From contig AZIN01000001.1 of assembly GCA_000511875.1 (NCBI GenBank), positions 1,619,332 to 1,683,331 of the forward strand: a stretch of DNA of 64,000 nucleotides, read 5' to 3'. The translations under genes were made by a program, and so were the position numbers. The notes beneath the pieces were generated by a model. It was not told the DNA's origin. It did no database searches and saw nothing but the letters and a program-made list of their open reading frames with translations. Of the stretch, positions 25,802-34,077 are shown one piece after another; position 1 is the stretch's first letter, and the number at the start of each line of letters is the position of its first letter. Source of the stretch: Gammaproteobacteria bacterium MOLA455. GTDB taxonomy: Bacteria > Pseudomonadota > Gammaproteobacteria > Pseudomonadales > Porticoccaceae.

Positions 25802-26344
25802 CTAGGTGTCGGCGCCATCTTCACTGTCAGAGCTTTCTGCATCGTTATCAGCATCTTCAGGGAGATCTTCTTCGAGCTCATCACGGAGGAACTGTAAAAC
25901 GATAAAAGGTTCCTCAAGACCAAGATCCAGTGACACTTTCGCCGCAATTTCAGTGGCCATATTCAATGCTTCACTGGGCCCAATTGAGGCGGACTGATAG
26001 AGGCTACCCAGAGTGTACATCTCCTTGGCAAACTCAGATGGCACATAAGTGTAGACCGTTTCAGACTTGGTCTTAACCGTTTGAAAAGGTTGCGGCTCAG
26101 GCATTTCTGGGCGTTCACGACCCTCTGAAAGAGCGGCCAAACAGGACTCTTGAAAGGCTTCTGACTGCTCTGCACCCTGAATAAAGACCTTGTCTAAGTG
26201 TGCTCTGGCACGACCGGCAATCAGTGATTTAAAAATTCGCGATTCCCGTGACACACCGCTTAATGTTGTCGCTTTAACATAAGATGCTTTGGCGCTTTCC
26301 ATGGCTTTTTTTGCCGCCCGAGCTTTAAATATTGGTAGTACCAT
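25802..26344 (-). CDS. Uncharacterised acidic-tailed protein downstream of fliA
   Basis: A 180-aa soluble protein starting 17 bp after fliA. The basic N-terminus (MVLPIFKARAAKKAMESAKASYVKA) is followed by a mostly helical body and a strongly acidic C-terminus (DELEEDLPEDADNDAESSDSEDGAD). No family recognised and no membrane segment. Its position ties it to the FlhG-FliA transcript, so a motility role is a reasonable guess only. Confidence 0.6.
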   Translation of the reverse strand: MVLPIFKARAAKKAMESAKASYVKATTLSGVSRESRIFKSLIAGRARAHLDKVFIQGAEQSEAFQESCLAALSEGRERPEMPEPQPFQTVKTKSETVYTYVPSEFAKEMYTLGSLYQSASIGPSEALNMATEIAAKVSLDLGLEEPFIVLQFLRDELEEDLPEDADNDAESSDSEDGADT

Positions 26345-26361
26345 TTCTAAGTCCTGATTGC

Positions 26362-27084
26362 TTAATCGGCAACATGAGCGTGCATTTGCACGCGCAGTTT
26401 ATTAACGCACGCAGAGAGAATTTGGCTCACTCTGGACTCGCTAATGTCTAATACGGAACCGATTTCTTTTAAATTCATCTCTTCCACATAATATAGCGAG
26501 ACCACGGTTCGATCGCGCTCGGGAAGTTTGCCGATGGATGCGGCAAGCGCACCCATAAACTGTTCTTCGACAAACTCCTCTTCAGGGCCATTACCCTGGG
26601 CTATGGGCAGATCCACCGAGTCGGGAAGCTGTGCCTCTAGTGATACAGTCTGAAAGCGATGGGCATGCGTTCTCTCTTTCTGAAATGTTTCAGCGTCCTT
26701 GCCCATAAAATCGGCAAGTTCACTCTGACTGGGCGCGCGCCCTAGTTCACCGGTTAGCGCTGAGGTGGCCTCGTTGTGATCGCGAATACTGACAATCGCT
26801 GAGCGCGGCAGATACGACATCTTGCGCACCTGATCTAAAATTGCGCCGCGAATACGGTTCTTGGCAAATATTTCGAAATCTACCCCTTTACTGGCATCGA
26901 AGGATTTATCCGCCTCAATCAGCCCGATCATTCCCACCTGAATAAGCTCATCGAGCTCCATAAAGGCCGGCAGGCGCCCCTTCAAATGGAGAGCAACACG
27001 TTTCACCAGGCCTAAGTAGTCAACAAGGGATGCACTCGGCTGCCCGGCATTTTGAATTTCTTCATAGACTCTGGCATCAGACAT
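26362..27084 (-). CDS. fliA: FliA, sigma-28 for late flagellar genes
   Basis: A 240-aa sigma-70-family factor. Region 2 (LVKRVALHLKGRLPAFMELDELIQVGMIGLIEA), region 3 (ELGRAPSQSELADFMG) and region 4 (LPERDRTVVSLYYVEEMNLKEIGSVLDISESRVSQI) are complete, matching FliA. It directs RNA polymerase to GCCGAT-type promoters, five of which are visible in this window, and is held by FlgM (35995). It begins 2 bp after flhG. Confidence 0.97.
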   Translation of the reverse strand: MSDARVYEEIQNAGQPSASLVDYLGLVKRVALHLKGRLPAFMELDELIQVGMIGLIEADKSFDASKGVDFEIFAKNRIRGAILDQVRKMSYLPRSAIVSIRDHNEATSALTGELGRAPSQSELADFMGKDAETFQKERTHAHRFQTVSLEAQLPDSVDLPIAQGNGPEEEFVEEQFMGALAASIGKLPERDRTVVSLYYVEEMNLKEIGSVLDISESRVSQILSACVNKLRVQMHAHVAD

Positions 27085-27086
27085 AG

Positions 27087-27914
27087 CTATGAGACCTTAG
27101 ACGCCATCTGCGCTGCAACCCGCTCAACAAAAAACTGAATATTGCCATTCAGTGGAATATTTTTTTCGAGCAGCATGACCTTCTTGGCCAGCGCACTAAA
27201 GTCGCGTGCGGCGACAGATGCAGGAGAATGGTTAACCAGTGGCTGCGAGGCTTTCATGGCTTGCGTGACCATGCTATCGGCGCTGATGGAGTGGAGATAT
27301 TTAATCTGACCGTCGAGAAAATTTTGCACAACGGTATTTATGCTGGTGTAGAGTCGCTCACCTTCGCGCTGAGATTCCACGCCATTTGGCAGCAAATGAA
27401 TATGATCAAGTTTGTATTCCTGAATCATCACTTTAATGGTGCTGTAGGCATCGGCGATTGAATAGGGCTCATTCTTTACCACGACAATTCTGTGCTGGCA
27501 GGCACTCATAAACGCCATCACTGCATCCGATAACCCGGCAGCAACATCGACAATTAGATAGTCGAGATCATCTTCAATCTCAGAAAAAACCTGAATGATG
27601 CCAGCAGTCTCTTGAGGCCCGAGCGCAGCCATGCGCTGAATACCGCTGGCGCCAGGCACCAGTTTTACCCCAGAGGGACCTTCGACAATCACTTCACTGA
27701 GGGTTTTTTCGCCGGAGATAACATGGCTAAAATTAAACGGTGCACGAATACCCAGCGCCAACTGAGCGTTCGCCAGCCCCAAGTCGGCGTCAAAAATCAT
27801 CACTTTTTTGCCGAGCGAAGCCAACTTCACCGCTAGGTTGACGGAGACTGTTGTTTTGCCGACACCGCCTTTTCCGCTGGCAACGCCGATAATTTGTGTA
27901 GCCGGTTTATTCAT
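27087..27914 (-). CDS. flhG: FlhG/FleN, MinD-like flagellar number regulator
   Basis: A 275-aa MinD/ParA-type ATPase with deviant Walker A KGGVGKTT (about 15-22), DADLGLAN, and YLIVDVAAGLSDAV. The C-terminal FFVERVAAQMA may form a membrane-targeting amphipathic helix. In polar flagellates FlhG limits flagellar number and, in Pseudomonas, restrains FleQ. The FleQ-like protein here lacks the receiver domain, so how that control works is open. It lies 145 bp after flhF. Confidence 0.93.
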   Translation of the reverse strand: MNKPATQIIGVASGKGGVGKTTVSVNLAVKLASLGKKVMIFDADLGLANAQLALGIRAPFNFSHVISGEKTLSEVIVEGPSGVKLVPGASGIQRMAALGPQETAGIIQVFSEIEDDLDYLIVDVAAGLSDAVMAFMSACQHRIVVVKNEPYSIADAYSTIKVMIQEYKLDHIHLLPNGVESQREGERLYTSINTVVQNFLDGQIKYLHSISADSMVTQAMKASQPLVNHSPASVAARDFSALAKKVMLLEKNIPLNGNIQFFVERVAAQMASKVS

Positions 27915-27959
27915 AAATTTTTATGACTATGTCTCGAGCTAGTAATTTCGTGCTTCTAA

Positions 27960-27979
27960 CAAAGGCTATTTCGCCTTTG
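27960..27979 (-). repeat. Perfect 7-bp inverted repeat in the flhF-flhG gap
   Basis: CAAAGGC, 6 bp, GCCTTTG forms a hairpin 46 bp upstream of the flhG start, in the only sizeable gap (145 bp) of the flhA-to-fliA transcript. No T-run follows in the transcript direction, so an operator or leader structure is as likely as a terminator. Confidence 0.5.
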
Positions 27980-28059
27980 AGCACTGAATTAAAGCTGGCT
28001 TAATGTGGATAAGTTTAAATCCCACTTATAACCCATTCTCGTTGATCGCCCATACCTAG

Positions 28060-29358
28060 TCAAACTAAATGGATAGGCAGTTGCGAAAGAGCCTGCTCCG
28101 CTAGTTTAAATCCATCTAAAGGCAACGCTTTACCAGTGATGTTGGGCTCTACAGCGGATACTGAGAGAGGCACCGCATACTGCAGCAATAAGTAGATAAT
28201 GGCCCAGGGATGTACGTCGCCATCAAACCGAGAAAGCATCACCGAGTCCCATTGTAGAGTGCTGTTTTTTAGCTGTCGTATAGCTGAGGCTTCAGATGCA
28301 TCCGCCGCTAATAGTAAGTGTTTTTGCGCCTCGGGCAGGGCTGCGCTAAGGACGTTAAGATGAGTTTCAACATCCACACCTGAGGTATCAATAAGAACCA
28401 GTTTTCGGGCACTTAGTTCGCTCATCAGCTGGCTTAGTATTTCAGCTGAGTTGGCACGAAACGTATCGACACCTGCCTGTGAGCCAATCAGTTGGGTCTG
28501 TGCCCAAGCGCCAATGCGCACGTCGTTATAACTAATCAACGCGACCTCATCTGCGCCGTACTGCTGAGCCATCTGCTTGGCCAGTCGGCCGGCCATCATG
28601 CTTTTTCCAGAACCTGAACTGCCGGCAATAATATGCACGCCCTGCAGGTTACCAAGTAGATCTACATGGTCTATTTCATCACCGATAGCGCTACTAATCT
28701 GGTCGATGGCATCGGCCAATGAGCTGCTTTGATTGATCACTTCAATCACTGATTCACGCATACCCAAGGGCATGCCGGTTTCATTAAAGGCTTCAACTAG
28801 CGGCGCCATCTCGTCACTGACCGCTAGCTTGCCAGTCCACGAGTCTTTGTGCTGGGACAGCTTGTAGTCGTTGCGCATCAGGCTGAGTTCCTGCTTCACT
28901 AGATCAACGATTTCCCGTGCCTTTAAATACTCTCTGTCAGCAGCTTCTTTATAGTTTTCACCATTTAGGGCGTTGTCGACATTCTCCAGTGACGCTGTTA
29001 CTAGCGGATCTAGAGCAGGCTTCTTCGAGATTGCAGTTGTCGCACTAAAAGGCTCGACAGCGGTGCCGAAACTACTCTCGCTATGGTCCGAGATGTCCGC
29101 TCTTTGGTCCTCGGACTTAACCTTCATGTGAGCCTCGATCAGTTGGCCAAATTGGCCGGCACTTTGATCCTGACTGATCGCTTCAAGGGGTTTAATCAAA
29201 GCGGCTTTAACCTCGGACACTAGATCCATAGCAACAATGATTTCAGTTTGACCCTTCACTCGATTATTGGCGACGATCATAGCGTCATCGCCGTAAAGGT
29301 TGAAAACCTGCTCCATAGCGCTGCGTGTATCGCGGGCTAAAATTCGTTGTAGTTCCAT
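28060..29358 (-). CDS. flhF: FlhF, SRP-type GTPase for flagellar placement, with divergent GTPase motifs
   Basis: A 432-aa protein with the FlhF basic N-terminus (VFNLYGDDAMIVANNRVKG), a variable middle, and an NG-type GTPase domain. G1 is GSSGSGKS (246-253), the DxxRIGA segment is kept (279-284), G3 is DTSG (324-327) instead of DTAG, and G4 is SRFD (376-379) instead of TKLD. FlhF recruits early flagellar components to the pole. The substitutions are mild but several, so nucleotide handling may differ. It follows flhA after 31 bp. Confidence 0.9.
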   Translation of the reverse strand: MELQRILARDTRSAMEQVFNLYGDDAMIVANNRVKGQTEIIVAMDLVSEVKAALIKPLEAISQDQSAGQFGQLIEAHMKVKSEDQRADISDHSESSFGTAVEPFSATTAISKKPALDPLVTASLENVDNALNGENYKEAADREYLKAREIVDLVKQELSLMRNDYKLSQHKDSWTGKLAVSDEMAPLVEAFNETGMPLGMRESVIEVINQSSSLADAIDQISSAIGDEIDHVDLLGNLQGVHIIAGSSGSGKSMMAGRLAKQMAQQYGADEVALISYNDVRIGAWAQTQLIGSQAGVDTFRANSAEILSQLMSELSARKLVLIDTSGVDVETHLNVLSAALPEAQKHLLLAADASEASAIRQLKNSTLQWDSVMLSRFDGDVHPWAIIYLLLQYAVPLSVSAVEPNITGKALPLDGFKLAEQALSQLPIHLV

Positions 29359-29389
29359 TGCTCAATTACCCTATCTTAAATGGTGGATA

Positions 29390-31495
29390 TTAATTCTCTT
29401 CATCTATGCTGACTGTGGCCACAACCTTTACCGACTGATCTTCAGGAATCTCGCTGTAGGAGAGAACCGTGAGATCTGTCAGTCTGTGGCGAATAATTTT
29501 TGACAGCCACGGGCGTATTCCCGGCGACACTACCAGCACTGCTGGGAGCCCTTGATTTTCAACTTCCTGAGTGTTTTCAGCGAGGGCTTTAAACAGCCCC
29601 TCGGCCAGCTTTGGCTCAATAATCAAACCCTGATTAGTGCTGCTTTGCTGCAATACGTTATGCAGCATTTGCTCGAGAGAGGGCTCCAGTGTGATCACTG
29701 GCAAGCTGTCATTAATCTCCACCAGGCCCTGCACAATCATGCGCCCGAGTCGTGGTCGCACAGCTGCGGTTAACTCGTCTGCATCCTGAGTGCGACTGCT
29801 CTCGGTGGCTAGCACTTCAATAATGGTGCGCATATCGCGCACCGAGACAGACTCATCGAGAATATTTTGTAGGACTTTGGTAATGGTCGCCAAAGGCAGT
29901 TTTCCGGGTACCAGGTCTTCGACTAATTTAGGCGCTCGCGCCGCGACCTTATCGAGCAGCTGCTGGGTTTCGTCATGGCTGAGTAGCTCTGAAGAATTGC
30001 CGCGCAGCAAGGTATTGAGGTGGGTGGCAATGGCAGTAGCCGAGTCGACAACGGTGTAGCCTAGGGTTCGAGCATAGTCACGCTGGCTCGGGTCGATCCA
30101 TATTGCGTCTAAGCCAAAGGCCGGCTCTTTGGTGGCTGTGCCCTCCAGCTTGCCGTGCACCTGTCCGGGGTTAATGGCCATCTCGCGGCCAACTTTGATT
30201 TCGCCTTTGCCTCGCACTACGCCGTTCATCACTATGTGATAGACATCTGGTGCCAGATCTAAATTGTCGCGAATACGAATCGGCTGGATCAAAAAGCCGA
30301 GTTCAGCCGAGAGCTTTTTGCGTACACCTTTGACTCTGGTTAAAAGTTGGCCGCCGGCATCTGCATTGACAAGAGGGATAAGTCCGTAGCCAATATCCAA
30401 GCCTACAAGGTCAACTTGATCCACATCGTCCCAGCCCAACTCTTCAGTATTGGCCTTTGCGGTCTCGATAGTGGCGGCATCCATGGTAACCGTCAATTCG
30501 CGCTTTTGAGCGCTCTGAGCGAGGGCATAGGCGAGTACAGCAGAGCCAATGCCGAGGCTTAAAAACATCAGATGGGGCATCCCCGGTACTAGGCCGAGAA
30601 GAACCAAAATACCAGAGGCAACAAAGAAGGCCATGGGATTATTGAGCTGAGTCTTGGCCTGGTCAGACATTGATTCTGAGGTGGTCACTCGAGTGACAAT
30701 AATGGCGGTGGCGAGTGACAGCAGCAGCGACGGAATCTGGGCAACCAGACCGTCACCAATAGTCAGCAGCACATAGATGCGGCCAGCCTCGGAGAATGTC
30801 AGGTCGTGTTGGCCGATACCGATAATCAGACCGCCAACAATATTAATAATTAAAATCAGTAGTCCAGCGATGGCATCACCGCGAACAAATTTCGAGGCAC
30901 CGTCCATAGAGCCGAAAAAGTCTGATTCCTGAGTAATCTCTTCGCGCCGAAACTTGGCTGTCTCCTGATCAATAACGCCGGCATTTAGGTCCGCATCAAT
31001 GGCCATCTGCTTGCCGGGCATGGCGTCGAGGGTAAAGCGAGCTATGACCTCGGATACTCGTCCAGCACCTTTGGTGACAACGATAAAGTTAATGATCATT
31101 AAAATCGAAAAGATAATAAATCCAACTAAATAGTTGCCAGCAATAACAAATTCGCCAAAGGCTTCGATAACCTTGCCTGCAGAATCTGGGCCCTCGTGCC
31201 CTTTGACCAAGACCAGTCGCGTTGAGGCGACATTGAGTCCAAGCCGCAACATGGTGGCCAACAGCAGGATCGATGGAAAGGATGAAAAGTCGAGAGGCTT
31301 GGAGCTATTGATGGCGACCATGATGATGACTAGGCCAATAATAATATTGAAGGTAAACAGAAAATCTAATAAAAACGCCGGCAAGGGCAGAATCAGCATC
31401 GAAATAATCAGCAATACCAGCGCTGGAACGCCCAGGCTCGAGAGTTCGATTCTCGACATATCCTGACGTATGTTTGACAGTATTGCTGAAGCCAT
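29390..31495 (-). CDS. flhA: FlhA, export-gate protein
   Basis: A 701-aa protein of normal length: about eight transmembrane helices in the first 330 residues, including the FHIPEP-family signature region (SKPLDFSSFPSILLLATMLRLGLNVASTRLVL). The FlhA cytoplasmic domain that docks chaperone-substrate complexes follows, ending in the linker and C-terminal tail. First gene of the leftward flhA-flhF-flhG-fliA unit behind a sigma-54 promoter. Confidence 0.97.
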   Translation of the reverse strand: MASAILSNIRQDMSRIELSSLGVPALVLLIISMLILPLPAFLLDFLFTFNIIIGLVIIMVAINSSKPLDFSSFPSILLLATMLRLGLNVASTRLVLVKGHEGPDSAGKVIEAFGEFVIAGNYLVGFIIFSILMIINFIVVTKGAGRVSEVIARFTLDAMPGKQMAIDADLNAGVIDQETAKFRREEITQESDFFGSMDGASKFVRGDAIAGLLILIINIVGGLIIGIGQHDLTFSEAGRIYVLLTIGDGLVAQIPSLLLSLATAIIVTRVTTSESMSDQAKTQLNNPMAFFVASGILVLLGLVPGMPHLMFLSLGIGSAVLAYALAQSAQKRELTVTMDAATIETAKANTEELGWDDVDQVDLVGLDIGYGLIPLVNADAGGQLLTRVKGVRKKLSAELGFLIQPIRIRDNLDLAPDVYHIVMNGVVRGKGEIKVGREMAINPGQVHGKLEGTATKEPAFGLDAIWIDPSQRDYARTLGYTVVDSATAIATHLNTLLRGNSSELLSHDETQQLLDKVAARAPKLVEDLVPGKLPLATITKVLQNILDESVSVRDMRTIIEVLATESSRTQDADELTAAVRPRLGRMIVQGLVEINDSLPVITLEPSLEQMLHNVLQQSSTNQGLIIEPKLAEGLFKALAENTQEVENQGLPAVLVVSPGIRPWLSKIIRHRLTDLTVLSYSEIPEDQSVKVVATVSIDEEN

Positions 31496-31567
31496 TAAAT
31501 AAAACCTATTTAAAACAGTACGTTAACTTTTTGTGTGATTGGGAATTTGCCACCCTTACCCATGGTT

Positions 31568-31583
31568 AGCAATATCTGTGCCA
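31568..31583 (-). promoter_or_regulatory. Sigma-54 promoter for flhA-flhF-flhG-fliA
   Basis: On the minus strand TGGCAC (31578-31583) and TTGCT (31568-31572) place GG and GC exactly 10 bp apart, matching TGGCACG-N4-TTGCW. It is about 73 bp upstream of the flhA ATG and faces away from the sigma-28 promoter of flgP. Confidence 0.8.
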
Positions 31584-31674
31584 TTGACTGCATGAAGCCG
31601 AATTAGTCTGCTAGGCGAGATTAATAACCACTGTTGCCGGCGCTTCCGGCGCGGTATTTAATCTCTTATGTATC

Positions 31675-31701
31675 TAAAGGCTGGCGCCGAACTGCCGATG
31701 G
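31675..31701 (+). promoter_or_regulatory. Candidate sigma-28 promoter of flgP-flgT
   Basis: TAAAGGCT (31675-31682), 11 bp, GCCGATGG (31694-31701) matches 6 of 8 positions in each FliA element with the exact spacer. It lies about 111 bp before the flgP ATG. Confidence 0.7.
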
Positions 31702-31812
31702 TAGAGGGAGAGAAACATAAATTTCATCTGTCAACTGTGGACCCATCGCCTGAGCTGGCGTGGTAGGCAGAATAGTTAGCCAATAATCAAAAAAGCTATA
31801 GCGGGATTTACC

Positions 31813-32289
31813 ATGAACAATTTTATTTTTAAACGTTTGAAAATCATTATTCTGAGCAGCTTGGTAATGCTCTCGACAGGCTGCGCGCTGACTATGGAGG
31901 ACTACAATGCCGCTGTGGTGCAGACACTGGTCGGCGAAAAAGGCAATATAGTTGCCACTGGTTACGCGGTGATAAGTGTTCAGCCCCATGATAATCCTGC
32001 GCAGCAGCGACTGCTGTCCATAAGGGCTTCAAAACTAGACGCTTACCGTTCACTGATGGAGCAGGTCTACGGCCAGTATCTGGATGCCAACACCACAGTG
32101 GGCCAAATGGTGGTTGAGAGCGACACTTTCCGTGCCCGTGTTCAGGGGGTAATCTACGGCGCATATCTGGTGAGTATCACGCCAGTGGGAGAGGACACCT
32201 ACGAAGTTACTATGTCCCTCGATCGCGATATTGTGAATGATCTGCGAGTTCTCTATTTAGACCAGATGACCACGCGCTCAGGCGCTTAA
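31813..32289 (+). CDS. flgP: FlgP, outer-membrane lipoprotein of the H-ring
   Basis: A 158-aa lipoprotein: a signal peptide with lipobox LSTGC (C24) and the LPP20/FlgP domain (AVISVQPHDNPAQQRLLSIRASKLDAYRSLMEQVYG, DTFRARVQGVIYGAYLVSITPVGEDTYEVTMSLD). In Vibrio FlgP with FlgO and FlgT builds the H-ring around the L/P rings and supports the sodium motor and outer-membrane passage. flgO is not seen here. The adjacent flgT, 24 bp downstream, supports the call. Confidence 0.85.
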   Translation: MNNFIFKRLKIIILSSLVMLSTGCALTMEDYNAAVVQTLVGEKGNIVATGYAVISVQPHDNPAQQRLLSIRASKLDAYRSLMEQVYGQYLDANTTVGQMVVESDTFRARVQGVIYGAYLVSITPVGEDTYEVTMSLDRDIVNDLRVLYLDQMTTRSGA

Positions 32290-32313
32290 AGGTTGCGCTG
32301 AGAGATAGCTGAG

Positions 32314-33501
32314 ATGAAATGGTTTTGTTCAAACACTGGTCCGTGGCGCAGCTGGCTGTTGTGGTTGCTGCTGCTGAGCGCCGCTCAAGGAGCGCTGGCT
32401 ATAGAGGCGGATCAGCGTCTTGAAGCGATCAAACAAGCATTGATAGACTTGAGTCTCGGTTCCGAAGTGCGTCTGGTCAGCAGCGCCTATCTCGATGAGC
32501 GCGGTGTCTTGCATGAGTCATCTCTGTTGACCAGTCAATCGCGAGTGCGCGGCGTGCGAGTGCTCTCCTATCTTGAAGAGACAGGATTGAGCAGCGCCAA
32601 GGTTGAGGCAACACTGTCTGCCAGTACGTGCTCGATAGCGCGCCCAGGTCTGCGGCGAGAGGCGCGGATCGGTGTTCTCCAGGGCGTTCAAGATCTGCGT
32701 TTTGGCGATCATTATCTCAGCGAGTTAAGTACTTTGACGCAACAGATTTTGACTCAGTCATTATCGCGCACAGCGGCCTGGGCGGTGGCGCCGCGACAGC
32801 AGTTTAACAGCAACTATCATCACAAAATGGCAGCCTCTGGCGGCAATCAACCGCCCTTTGAAATTCAGCTGCGGCTGCAGCAAGCGCAGCCAAATGTGGG
32901 TAAAAATATTGGCGCAGTACAGCGCTTCCTCTCCGCTCAGGGCGACAGTGCGCTGCGCTGGAGTCGCGCTCAGATTCCAGCCCTAGCGGCTCGAGAGTCC
33001 TGGCCCAAGAACGTTTTAGCGTTAGAGATGCGGCTTTTTGATCCAGTTCTCGGCACCACGATTGCTGTTGAGACAGCTGACATTGACTACCCCAATATGC
33101 CCCGTGGCTACAGTAAAGGCCAGCTGCCAAATAAACTGGTCGAGCAGCTGACTAGCTCGGTGCGACGCTTTGTCGATCAGATGGATAAGAGTCTGGAGTG
33201 TCGGCCTGATTTCTATCATGTAATCAACAGCATGCCAGTAGAGGTAGATCTCGACGCTGATGTTAGCTTGCGGATTAACGGGGGTAGTGTAGCCGGGGTT
33301 CAGGTTGGCGATCAGTTCTTGCTCAGTCCGACGCCGCAGATCAGCGGTGGCGGGGCTAGTCTGGATGATATCGAGAAGCTGGTTTTAACGCGGGTGGAGA
33401 GAGTAGACGCCCACGCAGCGACACTGGTGGTGACTGCTGGTCAGGATGATAGCCGTGCTGAGCGGCATAATTTTAATCAATATGTGGCAATTTATTTTTA
33501 G
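32314..33501 (+). CDS. flgT: FlgT, flagellar H-ring protein
   Basis: A 395-aa periplasmic protein with a signal peptide (about 1-30, ending ALA). N-, middle and C-terminal regions match the three-domain FlgT layout: residues 30-115 (AIKQALIDLSLGSEVRLVSSAYL), a middle domain beginning RREARIGVLQGVQDLRFGDHYL, and a C-terminal beta domain (GGSVAGVQVGDQFLLSP ... RVDAHAATLVV). FlgT forms the outer H-ring and recruits MotX/MotY in Vibrio; neither of those is encoded in the window. It sits between flgP and the LysM-like gene. Confidence 0.8.
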   Translation: MKWFCSNTGPWRSWLLWLLLLSAAQGALAIEADQRLEAIKQALIDLSLGSEVRLVSSAYLDERGVLHESSLLTSQSRVRGVRVLSYLEETGLSSAKVEATLSASTCSIARPGLRREARIGVLQGVQDLRFGDHYLSELSTLTQQILTQSLSRTAAWAVAPRQQFNSNYHHKMAASGGNQPPFEIQLRLQQAQPNVGKNIGAVQRFLSAQGDSALRWSRAQIPALAARESWPKNVLALEMRLFDPVLGTTIAVETADIDYPNMPRGYSKGQLPNKLVEQLTSSVRRFVDQMDKSLECRPDFYHVINSMPVEVDLDADVSLRINGGSVAGVQVGDQFLLSPTPQISGGGASLDDIEKLVLTRVERVDAHAATLVVTAGQDDSRAERHNFNQYVAIYF

Positions 33502-33539
33502 GTAAGTTGAAACTAAAGGCAAAGGTTAGGAAAGATACT

Positions 33540-34016
33540 ATGCGCACTTTTAGTCAGAATTTTAGTCAGAATTTTAGCCAGAATATTTGCAGCAATATAA
33601 AAGGCTGCTCGGCACTAGTGATCGTCCTGTGTCTGCTGAGCAATGTCAGCCAAGCGGCGCCGGTCAGTGCTGAGCGAGCTCTCGCCCAACTGATGAGAGA
33701 TGTGCAGCGTCTAGAGCCAAAATTGGCAAAAAACCCATCAAAAGACGGCTATTACACAACCCGTCCCGGCGATACTGTGGATATGATTCTGTTGCGTATG
33801 CTGCCCAATATGCCGGTTAAAAAAGCGATTTTGCGACAGGCCTTGGTCAAGGCTAATCCCCATGCATTTAAACGCAGCAACCCCAACTGGATGTACTCAG
33901 GCAAGCGCTTGAGATTGCCCGGAGCCGACGATATACACAATGTGGTGTTTATCAAGCAAGCCAATCAGAAAAAGTTCAAGCCCAATGATCGAGTCAGTTG
34001 GGTAAAGTATCCCTAG
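33540..34016 (+). CDS. Secreted FimV/LysM-like small protein
   Basis: A 158-aa protein from the ATG at 33540 (AGGAAAG 6 bp upstream), preferred to an upstream TTG. The N-terminus carries three copies of the tetrapeptide FSQN before a hydrophobic signal segment (about 22-41, ending SQAA). The mature part has a LysM/FimV-N-like block (YYTTRPGDTVDMILLRMLPNMP ... ALVKANPHAFKRSNPNWMYSGKRLRLPG), suggesting peptidoglycan or envelope binding. It is in a flagellar operon after flgT, so a basal-body anchoring role is possible. Not a recognised flagellar family. Confidence 0.65.
   Translation: MRTFSQNFSQNFSQNICSNIKGCSALVIVLCLLSNVSQAAPVSAERALAQLMRDVQRLEPKLAKNPSKDGYYTTRPGDTVDMILLRMLPNMPVKKAILRQALVKANPHAFKRSNPNWMYSGKRLRLPGADDIHNVVFIKQANQKKFKPNDRVSWVKYP
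33548..33583 (+). repeat. 12-bp tandem repeat, three copies, in the LysM-like gene
   Basis: TTTAGTCAGAAT occurs three times in a row with one or two mismatches in the last copy, encoding FSQN three times ahead of the signal peptide. Because the unit is a multiple of three, copy-number change keeps the frame. Confidence 0.75.
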
Positions 34017-34077
34017 GCTTCTTGTGGTCATTTACGAGCAGCGTTTTAGAATAATTTTCCACTAATAGGTTAATCCA

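Larger units (their letters stand above)
31496..31812. other. 317-bp divergent control region between flhA and flgP
   Basis: No gene. It holds a leftward sigma-54 promoter for flhA (31568-31583) and a rightward sigma-28-type promoter for flgP (31675-31701). Between them lies TTGCCGG at 31634-31640 within the dyad GCCGG-CGCTT-CCGGC (31636-31650), a possible enhancer site for the flhA promoter. Confidence 0.6.

Noticed and set aside
31750-31775. Possible sigma-54 promoter close to flgP (TGGCGTGG...GGC)
   Set aside because: GG to GC spacing is 8 bp; the upstream sigma-28 match is much better.
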